Origin: M55B167 sp046482825 | Lineage (GTDB): Bacteria; Verrucomicrobiota; Kiritimatiellia; RFP12; UBA1067 | Length of the DNA: 22,309 bases | NCBI GenBank assembly: GCA_046482825.1 | Contig: JAWOEI010000005.1 | Location: forward strand, 1-22,309 | Direction of reading: 5' to 3' | In this document: positions 7,582-15,652 of the stretch, piece by piece | Position numbering within the stretch: the stretch's first letter is position 1 | How the letters are laid out: every line of letters begins with the position of its first letter | Notes under the pieces: model-generated | Told to the model about the DNA's origin: nothing | Seen by the model: only the letters and a program-made list of their open reading frames with translations | Database searches by the model: none | Program-made: the position numbers and the translations under genes

Positions 7582-8661
7582 TTAACCGAGAGAACCGGCT
7601 ACCATATCGCCGATTTCCGTGGTGGTGAAGCCCATCTCGTTGGCCGTCTGACTTTTCATCTTCGGCGTAGTTTCAGCTATCGCCGCCTCGACAGCACGTC
7701 CGGCCTCCTCTTCGCCAAGACTGGTCAACATCATAGCGCCAGCACCGATAGCCGCCAGCGGATTGATGGCGTTTTTGCCTGTCCACATCGGAGCAGTCCC
7801 GCCTATAGGTTCAAACATACTCACACCTTCAGGATTGATATTGCCGCCAGCAGCCACACCGAGACCGCCCTGTGTGACAGCGGCAAGGTCCGTGATGATA
7901 TCACCGAACATGTTCTCCGTTACAACAATATCGAACATTTCTGGACAGGCAACCATATAGAGACAGGTTGCATCCACATGGTAATATTCACGCTCCACAT
8001 CAGGATAATCCGCACCGACCTCGGCAAACACACGATTCCAAAGCTGATACATATACGTCAGGACATTGGATTTTCCAACCATGGCAAGAGTGTTTTTTTC
8101 ACCGACCCCGCGGGCTTTTCTTCCGTACTTGCGGGCATACTCGAAAGCATAACGCAGACAACGCTCCACCTGATCGTAAGTGTACATCATCTCCTGAGTC
8201 GCGACTTCATCTCTGGTGCCTGCACGGGAGATTCCGCCTATGCCGGTATAGAGACCTCCGCTGTTCTCACGAATAACAGTATAATCGATATCTTCGGGGC
8301 TCTTGTCCCTGACAGGACACTCAACCGAAGGATACAGCCTAACCGGACGCAGATTGATATACTGATCCAGTTCAAAACGGAGTTTCAACAAAAGCCCCTT
8401 TTCCAGTATGCCCGGTGCCACCTCCACGTGGCCGACGGCACCGAGATAAATCGCGTCAAATTTCTTCAGCTCCTCAAGAACCGTATCAGGCAGCACTTCA
8501 CCGCTTTTAAGATAACGTTCTCCGCCCAGGTCATAATAAACCTTCTCAAGTTTAATACCGAATTTCCCGGCCGCCGCATCAACAACCTTGCAGCCTTCAC
8601 TGATTACTTCAGGACCGGTTCCATCTCCCGGTATTACGGCAATTCTATGTGTTTCCGACAT
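7582..8661 (-). CDS. leuB: 3-isopropylmalate dehydrogenase-type beta-decarboxylating dehydrogenase
   Basis: The enzyme oxidatively decarboxylates 3-isopropylmalate in leucine synthesis, using NAD. Its 359 residues match LeuB length. Visible hallmarks are IPGDGTGPEV near the N terminus, LLLKLRFELDQYINLRPV (substrate arginines), ENSGGLYTGIGG, NMFGDIITDLAA (metal-binding aspartates) and FEPIGGTAPMWTGKNAINPLAAI. The last replaces the common HGSAPDIAGK cofactor loop; the GGTAP form occurs in some bacterial LeuB lineages. Relatives acting on isocitrate, homoisocitrate or tartrate share this fold, so the substrate is likely but not certain. The start is fixed by AGGAGA 6 nt upstream. It lies 53 nt after fabV and 46 nt before GT2; no leuA, leuC or leuD is nearby, so its place in a lipid/envelope operon is odd. 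Confidence 0.82.
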   Translation of the reverse strand: MSETHRIAVIPGDGTGPEVISEGCKVVDAAAGKFGIKLEKVYYDLGGERYLKSGEVLPDTVLEELKKFDAIYLGAVGHVEVAPGILEKGLLLKLRFELDQYINLRPVRLYPSVECPVRDKSPEDIDYTVIRENSGGLYTGIGGISRAGTRDEVATQEMMYTYDQVERCLRYAFEYARKYGRKARGVGEKNTLAMVGKSNVLTYMYQLWNRVFAEVGADYPDVEREYYHVDATCLYMVACPEMFDIVVTENMFGDIITDLAAVTQGGLGVAAGGNINPEGVSMFEPIGGTAPMWTGKNAINPLAAIGAGAMMLTSLGEEEAGRAVEAAIAETTPKMKSQTANEMGFTTTEIGDMVAGSLG

Positions 8662-8714
8662 GACATTTCTCCTATATTAAATTTTATTACTCAAAACTGA
8701 AATTAAAGCACCTG

Positions 8715-9872
8715 TTACTTCCCGCAATCATCAGGGCTGAATCCGAAAAGCCCGAAAAGCTCATCGCGGCAACCTGCCCAATCGGTTAACTCCCCGACCT
8801 TCTCCGGGGTCAGACGGTCGAGTATTTCAGCTGTCTCACGCTGAACATCATCGCGCATCTCGAAATCATCCATACGAATGCGGCCACTCTCATCCACAGG
8901 GATCTCTTCGTCAGGCCGGTAAAGACGGTCACGCAGAAGACGCGCCATCTGATCATGACAGTCTTCGTTGAGTCCCCGGGCTTTGAGAACCTTATTCAAA
9001 GCGCAGAGATAAACCGACATAATGGGAATTACAATACTCGCACGTGTCACCAATGCCCTGTTGACGGAAACATAGGCTTTACCACTATCACCCGCAATCA
9101 TTGCATTGATATCAGCAGCTGACGCCTCTAAATGCTCCTTGGCTTTCCCCAGAGTTCCCGAACGGTAAATCGCGTGGGTTGTTTCCGGGCCGATATAGGA
9201 AAGCGCAACCGTAACGCCGTTATGTGCCAGCATTCCGGCCTTTTTCAACGCTTTAATCCAGAGTTTCCAGTCTTCACCGCCCATAACCCTGACTGTAGCA
9301 TTGATTTCCTCTTCGGTGGCAGGCTGAAGGGTGACTTCAGAAAGTTTACCGGTAGCCACATCCAGAGTGGAACCCGTCAAGGCTTTACCGACAGGTTTGA
9401 TTACGGAACGCCGGATTTCACCGGTAACCGGGTCTTTACGTATAGGTGAAGCAAGTGAATAGATCACAAGATCAAAAGCACCCATACCGTTTTTTCGAAC
9501 ACGTTCGATAACAGCTTCGCGGGTCTCATTACTGAAAGCATCACCCAGCAGGGTTTCCGAAAAGATATCCGCCTCAGCAGAAGCAATGTCGAATGCCATG
9601 TTGTTATACCAGCCGGGGGTCGCTTTCTTCCGCACAGTGGCAGGACGGTCCAGAGAAACTCCGAACGTGCGGGCACCCGCGCCGAAAGCAGCGGAAATAC
9701 GACCGGCCAGGCCGTAGCCGCCGGAACAGCCGATTACAAGTACAGATCGTGGGCCGCCCTCTATACGGGGAAACGCCTTTTCCGCTTCGACCCAGCGACG
9801 CACATTTGAAATACAACCAGCGGGATTGATACTGTTACATACCCCGCTGACTATACGTAATGGTTTTTTCAT
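8715..9872 (-). CDS. fabV: FabV-type trans-2-enoyl-ACP (CoA) reductase
   Basis: The enzyme performs the last step of each fatty-acid elongation cycle, reducing the enoyl thioester with NADH. It is naturally triclosan-insensitive. From ATG 9872 it has 385 residues. Visible features are the N-terminal CNSINPAGCISNV segment, the cofactor loop GCSGGYGLAGRI, and the family-specific Tyr-x8-Lys pair Tyr236/Lys245 in YRSGTLGKAK. A longer reading from GTG 9932 (405 residues) begins 3 nt after the fabZ stop. The shorter start fits better because it aligns the MKKPLRIVSGVC opening with known FabV N termini and puts the catalytic tyrosine near position 235, as in characterised members. Neither start has a strong ribosome binding site. 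It is third in the fabF-fabZ-fabV order; no FabI gene is in the window. Confidence 0.93.
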   Translation of the reverse strand: MKKPLRIVSGVCNSINPAGCISNVRRWVEAEKAFPRIEGGPRSVLVIGCSGGYGLAGRISAAFGAGARTFGVSLDRPATVRKKATPGWYNNMAFDIASAEADIFSETLLGDAFSNETREAVIERVRKNGMGAFDLVIYSLASPIRKDPVTGEIRRSVIKPVGKALTGSTLDVATGKLSEVTLQPATEEEINATVRVMGGEDWKLWIKALKKAGMLAHNGVTVALSYIGPETTHAIYRSGTLGKAKEHLEASAADINAMIAGDSGKAYVSVNRALVTRASIVIPIMSVYLCALNKVLKARGLNEDCHDQMARLLRDRLYRPDEEIPVDESGRIRMDDFEMRDDVQRETAEILDRLTPEKVGELTDWAGCRDELFGLFGFSPDDCGK

Positions 9873-9934
9873 ATTGTCAACATTCTGCCCGGAAGTCTGA
9901 TCCCCGGAAATCCTTGCACTCTGCGGGGGCACTT

Positions 9935-10414
9935 TTATGACTCAGGGCCAAGCACACAGGTGAATTCAGCCTCAGCCGCCAGTTTTCCGTTCACAAAACT
10001 CCTGCCCTTCTGTGTTATCGCCCGCCTGGTGACCTTACTGTTCTCAATCTGCATGTTCACGGTGTCGCCCGGGCGAACCTGTGCGCGTAATTTGACATTG
10101 TTGACTTTGACAAGAAAGAAAAGACCGTTTCTCACAATTCCGGAAGCAACCAGCCCCGCACCTCCGCACTGGGCCATCGACTCAACCAGTATAACACCAG
10201 GAACCACCGGATATTCAGGAAAGTGTCCTTTGAAAAACCACGAATCCTCACCGTAAGTGTACTCACCCTCATAGCGCTCCCGGGAGCAGTATGAAAGTTT
10301 ATCCACAAACAGAAACGGTTTTCGATGCGGCAGAAGATCCTCCGTCGGGCCATTGTAAGCCTGACCATCCTCAACCATCTTCACGGGAACATTCTTTTTC
10401 GCTTCTTCACTCAT
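9935..10414 (-). CDS. fabZ: 3-hydroxyacyl-ACP dehydratase, FabZ-type hotdog
   Basis: The protein dehydrates 3-hydroxyacyl-ACP to trans-2-enoyl-ACP, between FabG and FabV. It has 159 residues. The catalytic signature FKGHFPEYPVVPGVILVESMAQ carries His64 and Glu78. The preceding LLPHRKPFLFVDKL is the usual FabZ N-terminal strand. A 25-residue charged extension (MSEEAKKNVPVKMVEDGQAYNGPTE) precedes the fold. It lies between fabF (13 nt) and fabV on the same strand, so all three elongation enzymes are probably co-transcribed. A FabA-like isomerase activity cannot be ruled out from sequence, but the length and His/Glu pattern fit FabZ. Confidence 0.9.
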   Translation of the reverse strand: MSEEAKKNVPVKMVEDGQAYNGPTEDLLPHRKPFLFVDKLSYCSRERYEGEYTYGEDSWFFKGHFPEYPVVPGVILVESMAQCGGAGLVASGIVRNGLFFLVKVNNVKLRAQVRPGDTVNMQIENSKVTRRAITQKGRSFVNGKLAAEAEFTCVLGPES

Positions 10415-10427
10415 TGCATCAACCCCA

Positions 10428-11678
10428 TCAACCGGTCACTTTCTTAAATGCGAGAACTCCGTTGTGGCCGCCGAAACCAAGTGAACTGGACATAGCCACC
10501 TTGATCTCTCCTTCCACCCCTGCATTCGGAACAACATCCAGATCACACTCAGGATCAGGATTCTCATTATTGATTGTCGGGGGATAAAAGTTATCCGTAA
10601 TAGCCTTGGCACAGAAAATAGCCTCTACTGCTCCGGCAGCCCCGAGAAGATGTCCTGTCATGCTTTTAGTGGAAGAAACCTTCAGTTGTTTTGCGTAATC
10701 ACCGAAAGCTTTCTTGATGGCCTTGGTTTCCATAGGGTCATTCAAAGGAGTCGAGGTGCCGTGAGCATTGATGTAATCCACATCCTCCGGTGCAAGACCG
10801 GCATTCTCAAGCGCAAGTCTGAATGCACGCCTGGCTCCGTCAGCTTCCGGATCGGGAGCTGTCAGATGATAGGCATCACTGGTTCCGCCATAACCGGCGA
10901 GTTCGGCATAAACCCTGGCACCACGGGCTTTGGCATGTTCCTCCGACTCCAGAACCAGAATACCCGCACCTTCGGCCATGACAAACCCGTCACGTCCCGC
11001 ATCAAACGGACGACTGGACTTTTCAGGAGTATCGTTGTACTTCGTGCTCAAAGCTTTCATCGCACAGAATCCGCCCACACAATATTCCGTCACAGCGGCT
11101 TCCGCACCTCCGGCAACAACCACATCAGCACGTCCGGAGCGTATCATATCCAGTGCCACACCCAGTGCGTCTGTACCTGATGCGCAGGCAGTGACCACTG
11201 TGTGGGCAGCGCCTTTGGCATTCAGCATAATCGAAATATTCCCAGCCGCCTCATTGGCAATCAGCTTCGGAATCATCATAGGGGAAAAACGGCCGGGTCC
11301 GCGTTCAAACAGAATCTTATAGGCCTCCATATCAACTTCCGTTCCCCCTACGCCGTTACCCACCATAACAGAAACACGTTCAGGGTCAGGTTGTTTTTCA
11401 TTCAACCCGGAATCATTCCACGCCTCCTTAGCCGCTGCAACAGCATACTGGGTAAAAAGCCCCATGCGACGGGCCAGCTTTTTCTCTGCATACTGTGAAA
11501 AATCAAACCCTTTGACTTCACCGGCAACCTTTGATGTAACACGCTCAGGATCAAACTTGGTAATTGTTCCGATACCGCTTTTTCCGTTGCGAATACTCTC
11601 CCATGTTTCCTTTACGGAATTACCGACAGGAGTAATGGCACCGACACCGGTAATCAGAACTTTTGCTTTCGTACTCAT
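10428..11678 (-). CDS. fabF: beta-ketoacyl-ACP synthase II
   Basis: The condensing enzyme extends acyl-ACP with malonyl-ACP. Starting at ATG 11678 it has 416 residues, the normal FabF length, beginning MSTKAKVLITGVGAITPVG. The thiolase-fold catalytic triad is complete: Cys165 in VVTACASGTDA, His306 in INAHGTSTPLND and His343 in KSMTGHLLGAAGA. A further in-frame ATG at 11714 would add 12 residues (MRLNFYGRDVLT) not expected in the family. The sequence GAAGGGA about 10 nt before ATG 11678 favours the shorter start. It is first in the minus-strand block, behind a promoter with a perfect TTGACA and a 5' leader of about 100 nt that can fold. Confidence 0.95.
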   Translation of the reverse strand: MSTKAKVLITGVGAITPVGNSVKETWESIRNGKSGIGTITKFDPERVTSKVAGEVKGFDFSQYAEKKLARRMGLFTQYAVAAAKEAWNDSGLNEKQPDPERVSVMVGNGVGGTEVDMEAYKILFERGPGRFSPMMIPKLIANEAAGNISIMLNAKGAAHTVVTACASGTDALGVALDMIRSGRADVVVAGGAEAAVTEYCVGGFCAMKALSTKYNDTPEKSSRPFDAGRDGFVMAEGAGILVLESEEHAKARGARVYAELAGYGGTSDAYHLTAPDPEADGARRAFRLALENAGLAPEDVDYINAHGTSTPLNDPMETKAIKKAFGDYAKQLKVSSTKSMTGHLLGAAGAVEAIFCAKAITDNFYPPTINNENPDPECDLDVVPNAGVEGEIKVAMSSSLGFGGHNGVLAFKKVTG

Positions 11679-11718
11679 TGTGAGAACATCCCTTCCATAA
11701 AAGTTTAATCTCATCAGA

Positions 11719-11747
11719 TTTTCGCGGTTTATCAGGATAAACGAAAA
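11719..11747 (-). promoter_or_regulatory. hairpin in the fabF 5' leader
   Basis: GTTTATC (11727-11733) and GATAAAC (11736-11742) form a perfect 7-bp stem. TTTTC and GAAAA outside it can extend the stem around a small bulge. It lies between the predicted promoter and the fabF start. It could be an operator for a fatty-acid regulator or an mRNA structure. It does not match the FapR or FadR consensus as I remember them. Confidence 0.35.
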
Positions 11748-11790
11748 ACGGCCTAAATCTGAACAATCAACCTGATTTGTAAAAACCCCT

Positions 11791-11820
11791 CTATAATGAC
11801 ATTTTTTCGATTTTTGTCAA
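11791..11820 (-). promoter_or_regulatory. sigma-70-type promoter of the fabF operon
   Basis: The minus strand has a perfect TTGACA (-35, complement of 11815-11820) and a TTATAG/ATTATA -10 region (11791-11797) at 17-18 nt spacing. Transcription would start about 100 nt before fabF. The plus strand of the -10 also reads TATAAT, but no gene lies in that direction. Confidence 0.6.
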
Positions 11821-11853
11821 CATGGAATTTCAACAAACGTAAACGGATGAACA

Positions 11854-11887
11854 AAAAAAATACCGGGATCGATTACTCGATCCCGGT
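11854..11887 (-). terminator. strong intrinsic terminator, minus strand
   Basis: ACCGGGATCGA (11862-11872) and TCGATCCCGGT (11877-11887) form a perfect 11-bp stem with a 4-nt loop. On the minus strand it is followed by a run of eight T. It stops transcripts coming from the clpB side, about 360 nt after the clpB stop codon, and insulates the fabF promoter just downstream. Confidence 0.85.
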
Positions 11888-12170
11888 TCTGTATAACAGG
11901 AGTGGTCTATATTTTTATAATTTGTTTTGTGTTATGTGTTCTATTGCTTGTTGCTTGTGTTGTGTTGTTGTGAAAAATCAAAAGTTAAAACGGCATTCTA
12001 CACCATATCAGCCATCTCTCTCTTATGCTTTCACGCATTAACGTGTCATTCTTTCTGCATTTATAGTAAGCACCATCCATGCCAAAGTGATTTCTATCGG
12101 GTAAAAAAGCACTCGTGAAAATCTTTCCCGTCTGTTCCTTGTAATTCTTTGTTAACTGCAACTTTCTGAA
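11888..12170 (-). other. gene-free stretch with a CA-rich segment; possible small RNA or long clpB 3' UTR
   Basis: No convincing protein gene is present. The two short open frames here (plus 11796-12041, minus 11985-12188) show no domain and have odd composition. On the minus strand, 11921-11972 is almost pure C/A with scattered G, containing repeated CAACA and AACAC units, and it leads directly into the strong terminator at 11854-11887. An unstructured CA-rich tract ending in an intrinsic terminator is typical of regulatory RNAs and of processed 3' UTRs. I see no clear promoter of its own, so it may simply be the tail of the clpB transcript. Confidence 0.35.
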
Positions 12171-12203
12171 CGGCAATATGTCGCACAATGCGACATATTG
12201 CCG
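12171..12203. repeat. perfect 15-bp palindrome downstream of clpB
   Basis: CGGCAATATGTCGCA (12171-12185) is repeated in perfect inverse at 12189-12203 around the 3-nt loop CAA. No T-run follows on either strand, so it is not a standard terminator. A third half-site, GTCGCAATG, lies just beside it (12205-12213). It sits 45 nt past the clpB stop codon and looks like a REP-type mobile palindrome or a transcript-stabilising hairpin. Confidence 0.75.
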
Positions 12204-12248
12204 CGTCGCAATGCCACAGAATTATAGCAAGTGAGGATTTCATCACAA

Positions 12249-14855
12249 TTACGAAAAACTAAGCTCGCCGCCGCTTACAGTAACACCGACCGAAGCACCG
12301 GGAGGATAATCTCCCGCGATTATTTTACGGGCCAGGGGTGTTTCCAGCTCACGCTGCAAGGCCCGCTTCACCGGGCGTGCACCGTAAACGGGATCATAAC
12401 CGCGTTCAGCCAGCAGTTCAACAGCCGCATCATCAACATGGAGTTCCAGTTCCTGCTCCTTCATTCTGCCGCGCAGGTCGTCAAGCTGCAGCTTGACAAT
12501 CTCGCTTATCTGTCCCCTGCTGAGTTTACTGAAAAAGACCACCTCATCCAGACGGTTCAGAAACTCAGGACGGAAATGTCCTTTAAGTCGTTCCATGATC
12601 TGCTCCCGGACACTCTCGGGAACCTTTATATCACCATCGTCATTCTCTCCGGATTCAGCTAAAATATCGGAACCTATGTTGCCCGTCATGATGATAACCG
12701 AATTGCTAAAATTCACCGTACGTCCACGGTTGTCAGTCAGACGGCCGTCATCCAGCATCTGCAACAGTATATTGAAGACATCGTGATGAGCCTTCTCTAT
12801 TTCATCAAGAAGAATCACGCTGTAGGGTTTGCGGCGGACTGTTTCGGTCAGCTGACCGCCCTCCTCATAACCGACATATCCCGGAGGTGCACCTACCAGA
12901 CGCGAAACCGTATGCTTCTCCATATATTCGGACATATCAATGCGCACCATTGCCTGTTCAGAATCGAACAGTTCTGCAGCCAGCGCCTTGGCAAGCTCGG
13001 TCTTACCGACACCTGTCGGACCGAGAAACAGGAAAGCTCCTACAGGCCGCTGCCGGTTCTTGATCCCGGCACGCGAACGCAGTACAGCATCCGCCACGGC
13101 ATCAACCGCCTCATTCTGTCCTATCACCCGCTTATGCAGTTCATCGGGAAGATGCAGCAGTTTAGAGCGCTCGCCCTCCATCAGCCTGGTAACGGGAATA
13201 CCTGACCAGCGGGAAACCGCACCGGCAATCTCTTCGGGCGTAACTTCTTCGCGCAGCATGGAACTGTCTTCGTTATCGTGAAACCGCTGCTGGGCTTCAT
13301 TCAGTTTCAGCTCCAGTTCAGGAATCTTTCCATACTTGAGTTCCGCGGCACGATTGTGATCCGCAGCGCGTTCCGCCTTCTCATATTCAATTTTCGCCTC
13401 GTTAAGCTCCTCACGCAGACGACTTGTCTGTTCCAGCACATCTTTTTCTATTTTCCATCGCGAAACCATTTCGTCAGATCTGCTCTTATATTCAGCCAGC
13501 TCCTTCTTAAGTTCTTTGAGCCGTTGTTTGGAAGCGGCATCCTTCTCTTTTTTAAGAGCGGCCTCTTCAATCTCCAGGCGCATTACCTTGCGGGTGATTT
13601 CATCAAGCTCAGCAGGCATGGAATCCATTTCCGTACGGATGGAGGCGCAGGCTTCATCAAGCAGATCGATAGCCTTATCCGGCAGAAAACGGTCCTGCAC
13701 ATAACGGTCTGAAAGCATAGCTGCAGATACCAGCGCCGCATCGAGAATACGCACATTGTGATGGCCCTCAAAGCGTTCCTTCAAACCACGCAGAATGGAA
13801 ATGGTGTCTTCAACACCCGGTGCATCCACCTTGATAGGCTGGAAACGCCGTTCAAGCGCGGCGTCCTTTTCCATATATCTGCGGTATTCATCCAGGGTAG
13901 TCGCTCCGATACAGTGCAGTTCACCACGAGCCAGCATGGGCTTGAGCATATTGCCAGCATCAGAGGAACCCTCTGTCTTACCGGCACCTACAATGGTGTG
14001 GATCTCGTCGATAAAAAGCAGAATGCGCCCCTCCGAAGCTTTGATTTCGTTCAGCACCGCCTTGAGGCGCTCTTCAAAATCGCCGCGAAATTTGGCACCC
14101 GCCATCAGGGACGTCATATCGAGAGCGAAAATGGTACGGTCTTTCAATCCTTCCGGAACATCACCCCGCACAATACGCTGGGCAAGACCCTCGACAATCG
14201 CCGTTTTACCCACACCCGGCTCACCTATCAGCACAGGATTATTCTTGGTTTTACGGGAAAGGATACGCACAACATCGCGAATTTCGGTATCTCGACCTAT
14301 GACCGGATCCAGTTTGCCGGAACGGGCCATCTCGACAAGGTCACTACCGTATTTCGTCAGAGCCTCATACTGACCTTCGGGGTTATCGCTGGTTACACGC
14401 TGATTTCCGCGCACTTCCTTTAATGCTTCCAGAAATTTCTTTGTATCGACACCGGCATCAGCAAGTATCCTGCCTACACCGCTTTTTTTACTGAGAGCTG
14501 TCATCGCCAGAAGCAGGTGTTCAACGGAAAGATATTCATCATTCAGTTTTTTGGCATAGTCACCCGCTTTGACCAGCAGAGAGTTAAACTCCTGGGTAAC
14601 ATAAATTTTGCCCTGCTCGACATCACCTTTGACAGCGGGGCGGCTATTCAATGCTTCATCAACTCTGGCTGTCAGTGCCGGCACTGAAACCCCCATGCGT
14701 TGCAGAAGAGAGGGAATCAGACCCTCGGGCATGGTTACCAGGGCATAGAGAATGTGTTCCGCATCCACCTGCTGATGTGAGCGGCGGATTGCCTCCTCCT
14801 GTGCCTTTCTGATTGCTTCCTGAGCCTTCTGTGTCCATTTATTCATATCCATCAT
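12249..14855 (-). CDS. clpB: ClpB disaggregase chaperone
   Basis: This Hsp100 hexameric ATPase pulls apart protein aggregates together with DnaK. At 868 residues it is full length. It has an N-terminal double Clp_N domain (about 1-150) and a first AAA+ module with Walker A GEPGVGKT (Lys217) and Walker B LLFIDEIHT. The M-domain coiled coil spans about 405-530 and is rich in E/K/R heptads. The second AAA+ module has GPTGVGKT (Lys618), VILLDEIEKAHHDVFN and a C-terminal ClpB-D2 domain. The M domain, and the lack of a ClpP-docking loop that I could recognise, identify ClpB rather than ClpA or ClpC. AAGGA 8 nt before ATG supports the start. No CIRCE element was seen upstream; a TTGAAA-like box exists but its -10 is poor. 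Confidence 0.97.
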   Translation of the reverse strand: MMDMNKWTQKAQEAIRKAQEEAIRRSHQQVDAEHILYALVTMPEGLIPSLLQRMGVSVPALTARVDEALNSRPAVKGDVEQGKIYVTQEFNSLLVKAGDYAKKLNDEYLSVEHLLLAMTALSKKSGVGRILADAGVDTKKFLEALKEVRGNQRVTSDNPEGQYEALTKYGSDLVEMARSGKLDPVIGRDTEIRDVVRILSRKTKNNPVLIGEPGVGKTAIVEGLAQRIVRGDVPEGLKDRTIFALDMTSLMAGAKFRGDFEERLKAVLNEIKASEGRILLFIDEIHTIVGAGKTEGSSDAGNMLKPMLARGELHCIGATTLDEYRRYMEKDAALERRFQPIKVDAPGVEDTISILRGLKERFEGHHNVRILDAALVSAAMLSDRYVQDRFLPDKAIDLLDEACASIRTEMDSMPAELDEITRKVMRLEIEEAALKKEKDAASKQRLKELKKELAEYKSRSDEMVSRWKIEKDVLEQTSRLREELNEAKIEYEKAERAADHNRAAELKYGKIPELELKLNEAQQRFHDNEDSSMLREEVTPEEIAGAVSRWSGIPVTRLMEGERSKLLHLPDELHKRVIGQNEAVDAVADAVLRSRAGIKNRQRPVGAFLFLGPTGVGKTELAKALAAELFDSEQAMVRIDMSEYMEKHTVSRLVGAPPGYVGYEEGGQLTETVRRKPYSVILLDEIEKAHHDVFNILLQMLDDGRLTDNRGRTVNFSNSVIIMTGNIGSDILAESGENDDGDIKVPESVREQIMERLKGHFRPEFLNRLDEVVFFSKLSRGQISEIVKLQLDDLRGRMKEQELELHVDDAAVELLAERGYDPVYGARPVKRALQRELETPLARKIIAGDYPPGASVGVTVSGGELSFS

Positions 14856-15186
14856 AATTCAAATCCTTATTGCTTTCCTAAAAACGTAAGTTGCAATTCC
14901 ACCTCATTTCAAGCAGACAACGTACCATCCTGTTAATAAACATCTAATAGCTTGATTTGCCGATACTTATCCATATAGCATCCCTTACATTATGAGACAT
15001 AATAACCCACACATGCCAAAAATCAGAGACACTCGGCTCACAACATTGTTTAATGATTATCACGGATGACATTTGATTTGGCTGAAACTGCAATAGCGTT
15101 GTTTATATATATGATTAATTTTTTTCATTTGTTAAATCTTGAACGTATTGGTTTTAACTTAATGTTATGGTAAATATGGATAATGA
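14856..15186. other. AT-rich gap between clpB and the LamG remnant
   Basis: No gene is seen. It must hold the clpB promoter (minus strand), but no convincing -35/-10 pair stands out. A short perfect inverted repeat, ATTATG-AGA-CATAAT (14989-15003), lies about 135 nt upstream of clpB and could be an operator. The right half (15090-15180) is strongly AT-rich. Confidence 0.5.
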
Positions 15187-15582
15187 CAACATCTGGGGTA
15201 CATGGGAACCGATTCAATCGGGTATACCTCCGACGGGTTTTCGCGCGGCAACTGGCATCATCTCGCCTGACTGTATGAACAAACCGCGACGGGAGAAGCA
15301 AACGAGTATGACACCGTGGTTAAATTTTACTGCTACGGGATTCTGACAGACACCGACAACAAGACCGTCACGGACATCCCCGCATCCGGGACAAAAACAA
15401 GTTCATCAGGCAGCTGGAAAGGACGCGTGCGGTCCAGCAGTGTGCAGATCGGAGTCATGACGGGAACATACGCTGTGCAGTTCGAAGCAACTGACGGCGG
15501 ATATATAACTAACGTATTCCGAAATCGTCACGGTCACAGTCAACCCGCGCGGAACATTGCTTCTGCTGCACTAGCAGCCTGA
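15187..15582 (+). pseudogene. decayed fragment of a LamG/Ig-like surface protein
   Basis: In one frame the stretch reads DSIGYTSDGFSRGNWHHLA, a signature of LamG/concanavalin-like domains (G-x-W-H-H-x-A). An in-frame TGA (15268-15270) follows, then the frame continues LYEQTATGEANEYDTVVKFY and on through a beta-rich, Thr/Ser-rich segment. Near 15508 the frame breaks; the +1 frame then resumes with TYSEIVTVTVNP, the typical final strand of Ig-like or cadherin-like domains, and ends at TAG 15572. The stop plus frameshift mark it as debris of a large secreted protein. An 88-residue frame (from GTG 15316) survives but has no ribosome binding site. It lies just downstream of the tRNA-Thr 3' end. 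Confidence 0.6.
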
Positions 15583-15603
15583 CGCCATGACTGTTATGAA
15601 ATG

Positions 15604-15649
15604 AAAAAAAAGACGCGGTTTCTGACAAATATCAGATCCGCGCCTTTTT
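15604..15649 (-). terminator. intrinsic terminator of tRNA-Thr, usable from both strands
   Basis: GACGCGG (15612-15618) pairs with CCGCGCC (15638-15644) with one mismatch, a G-U wobble in the minus-strand RNA. An inner stem TCTGA/TCAGA adds to it. On the minus strand eight T follow, right after tRNA-Thr. On the plus strand five T follow (15645-15649), so it could also stop transcripts from the left. Confidence 0.8.
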
Positions 15650-15652
15650 CAA

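Noticed and set aside
7978..8700. 240-codon open frame antisense to leuB
   Set aside because: It lies fully over a well-supported gene, has no domain and no ribosome binding site, and its composition follows from the codon pattern of leuB.
11796..12041. Plus-strand open frame of 81 codons between fabF and clpB
   Set aside because: It runs through a terminator stem and the complement of the CA-rich tract, giving a Cys/Leu-rich translation with no ribosome binding site.
13758..14423. 221-codon open frame antisense to clpB
   Set aside because: It is a shadow of the conserved ClpB AAA+ region with no recognisable protein features.
14856..14960. Heat-shock promoter or CIRCE element for clpB
   Set aside because: A TTGAAA box is present, but no matching -10 and no GAGTG-type inverted repeat could be found.
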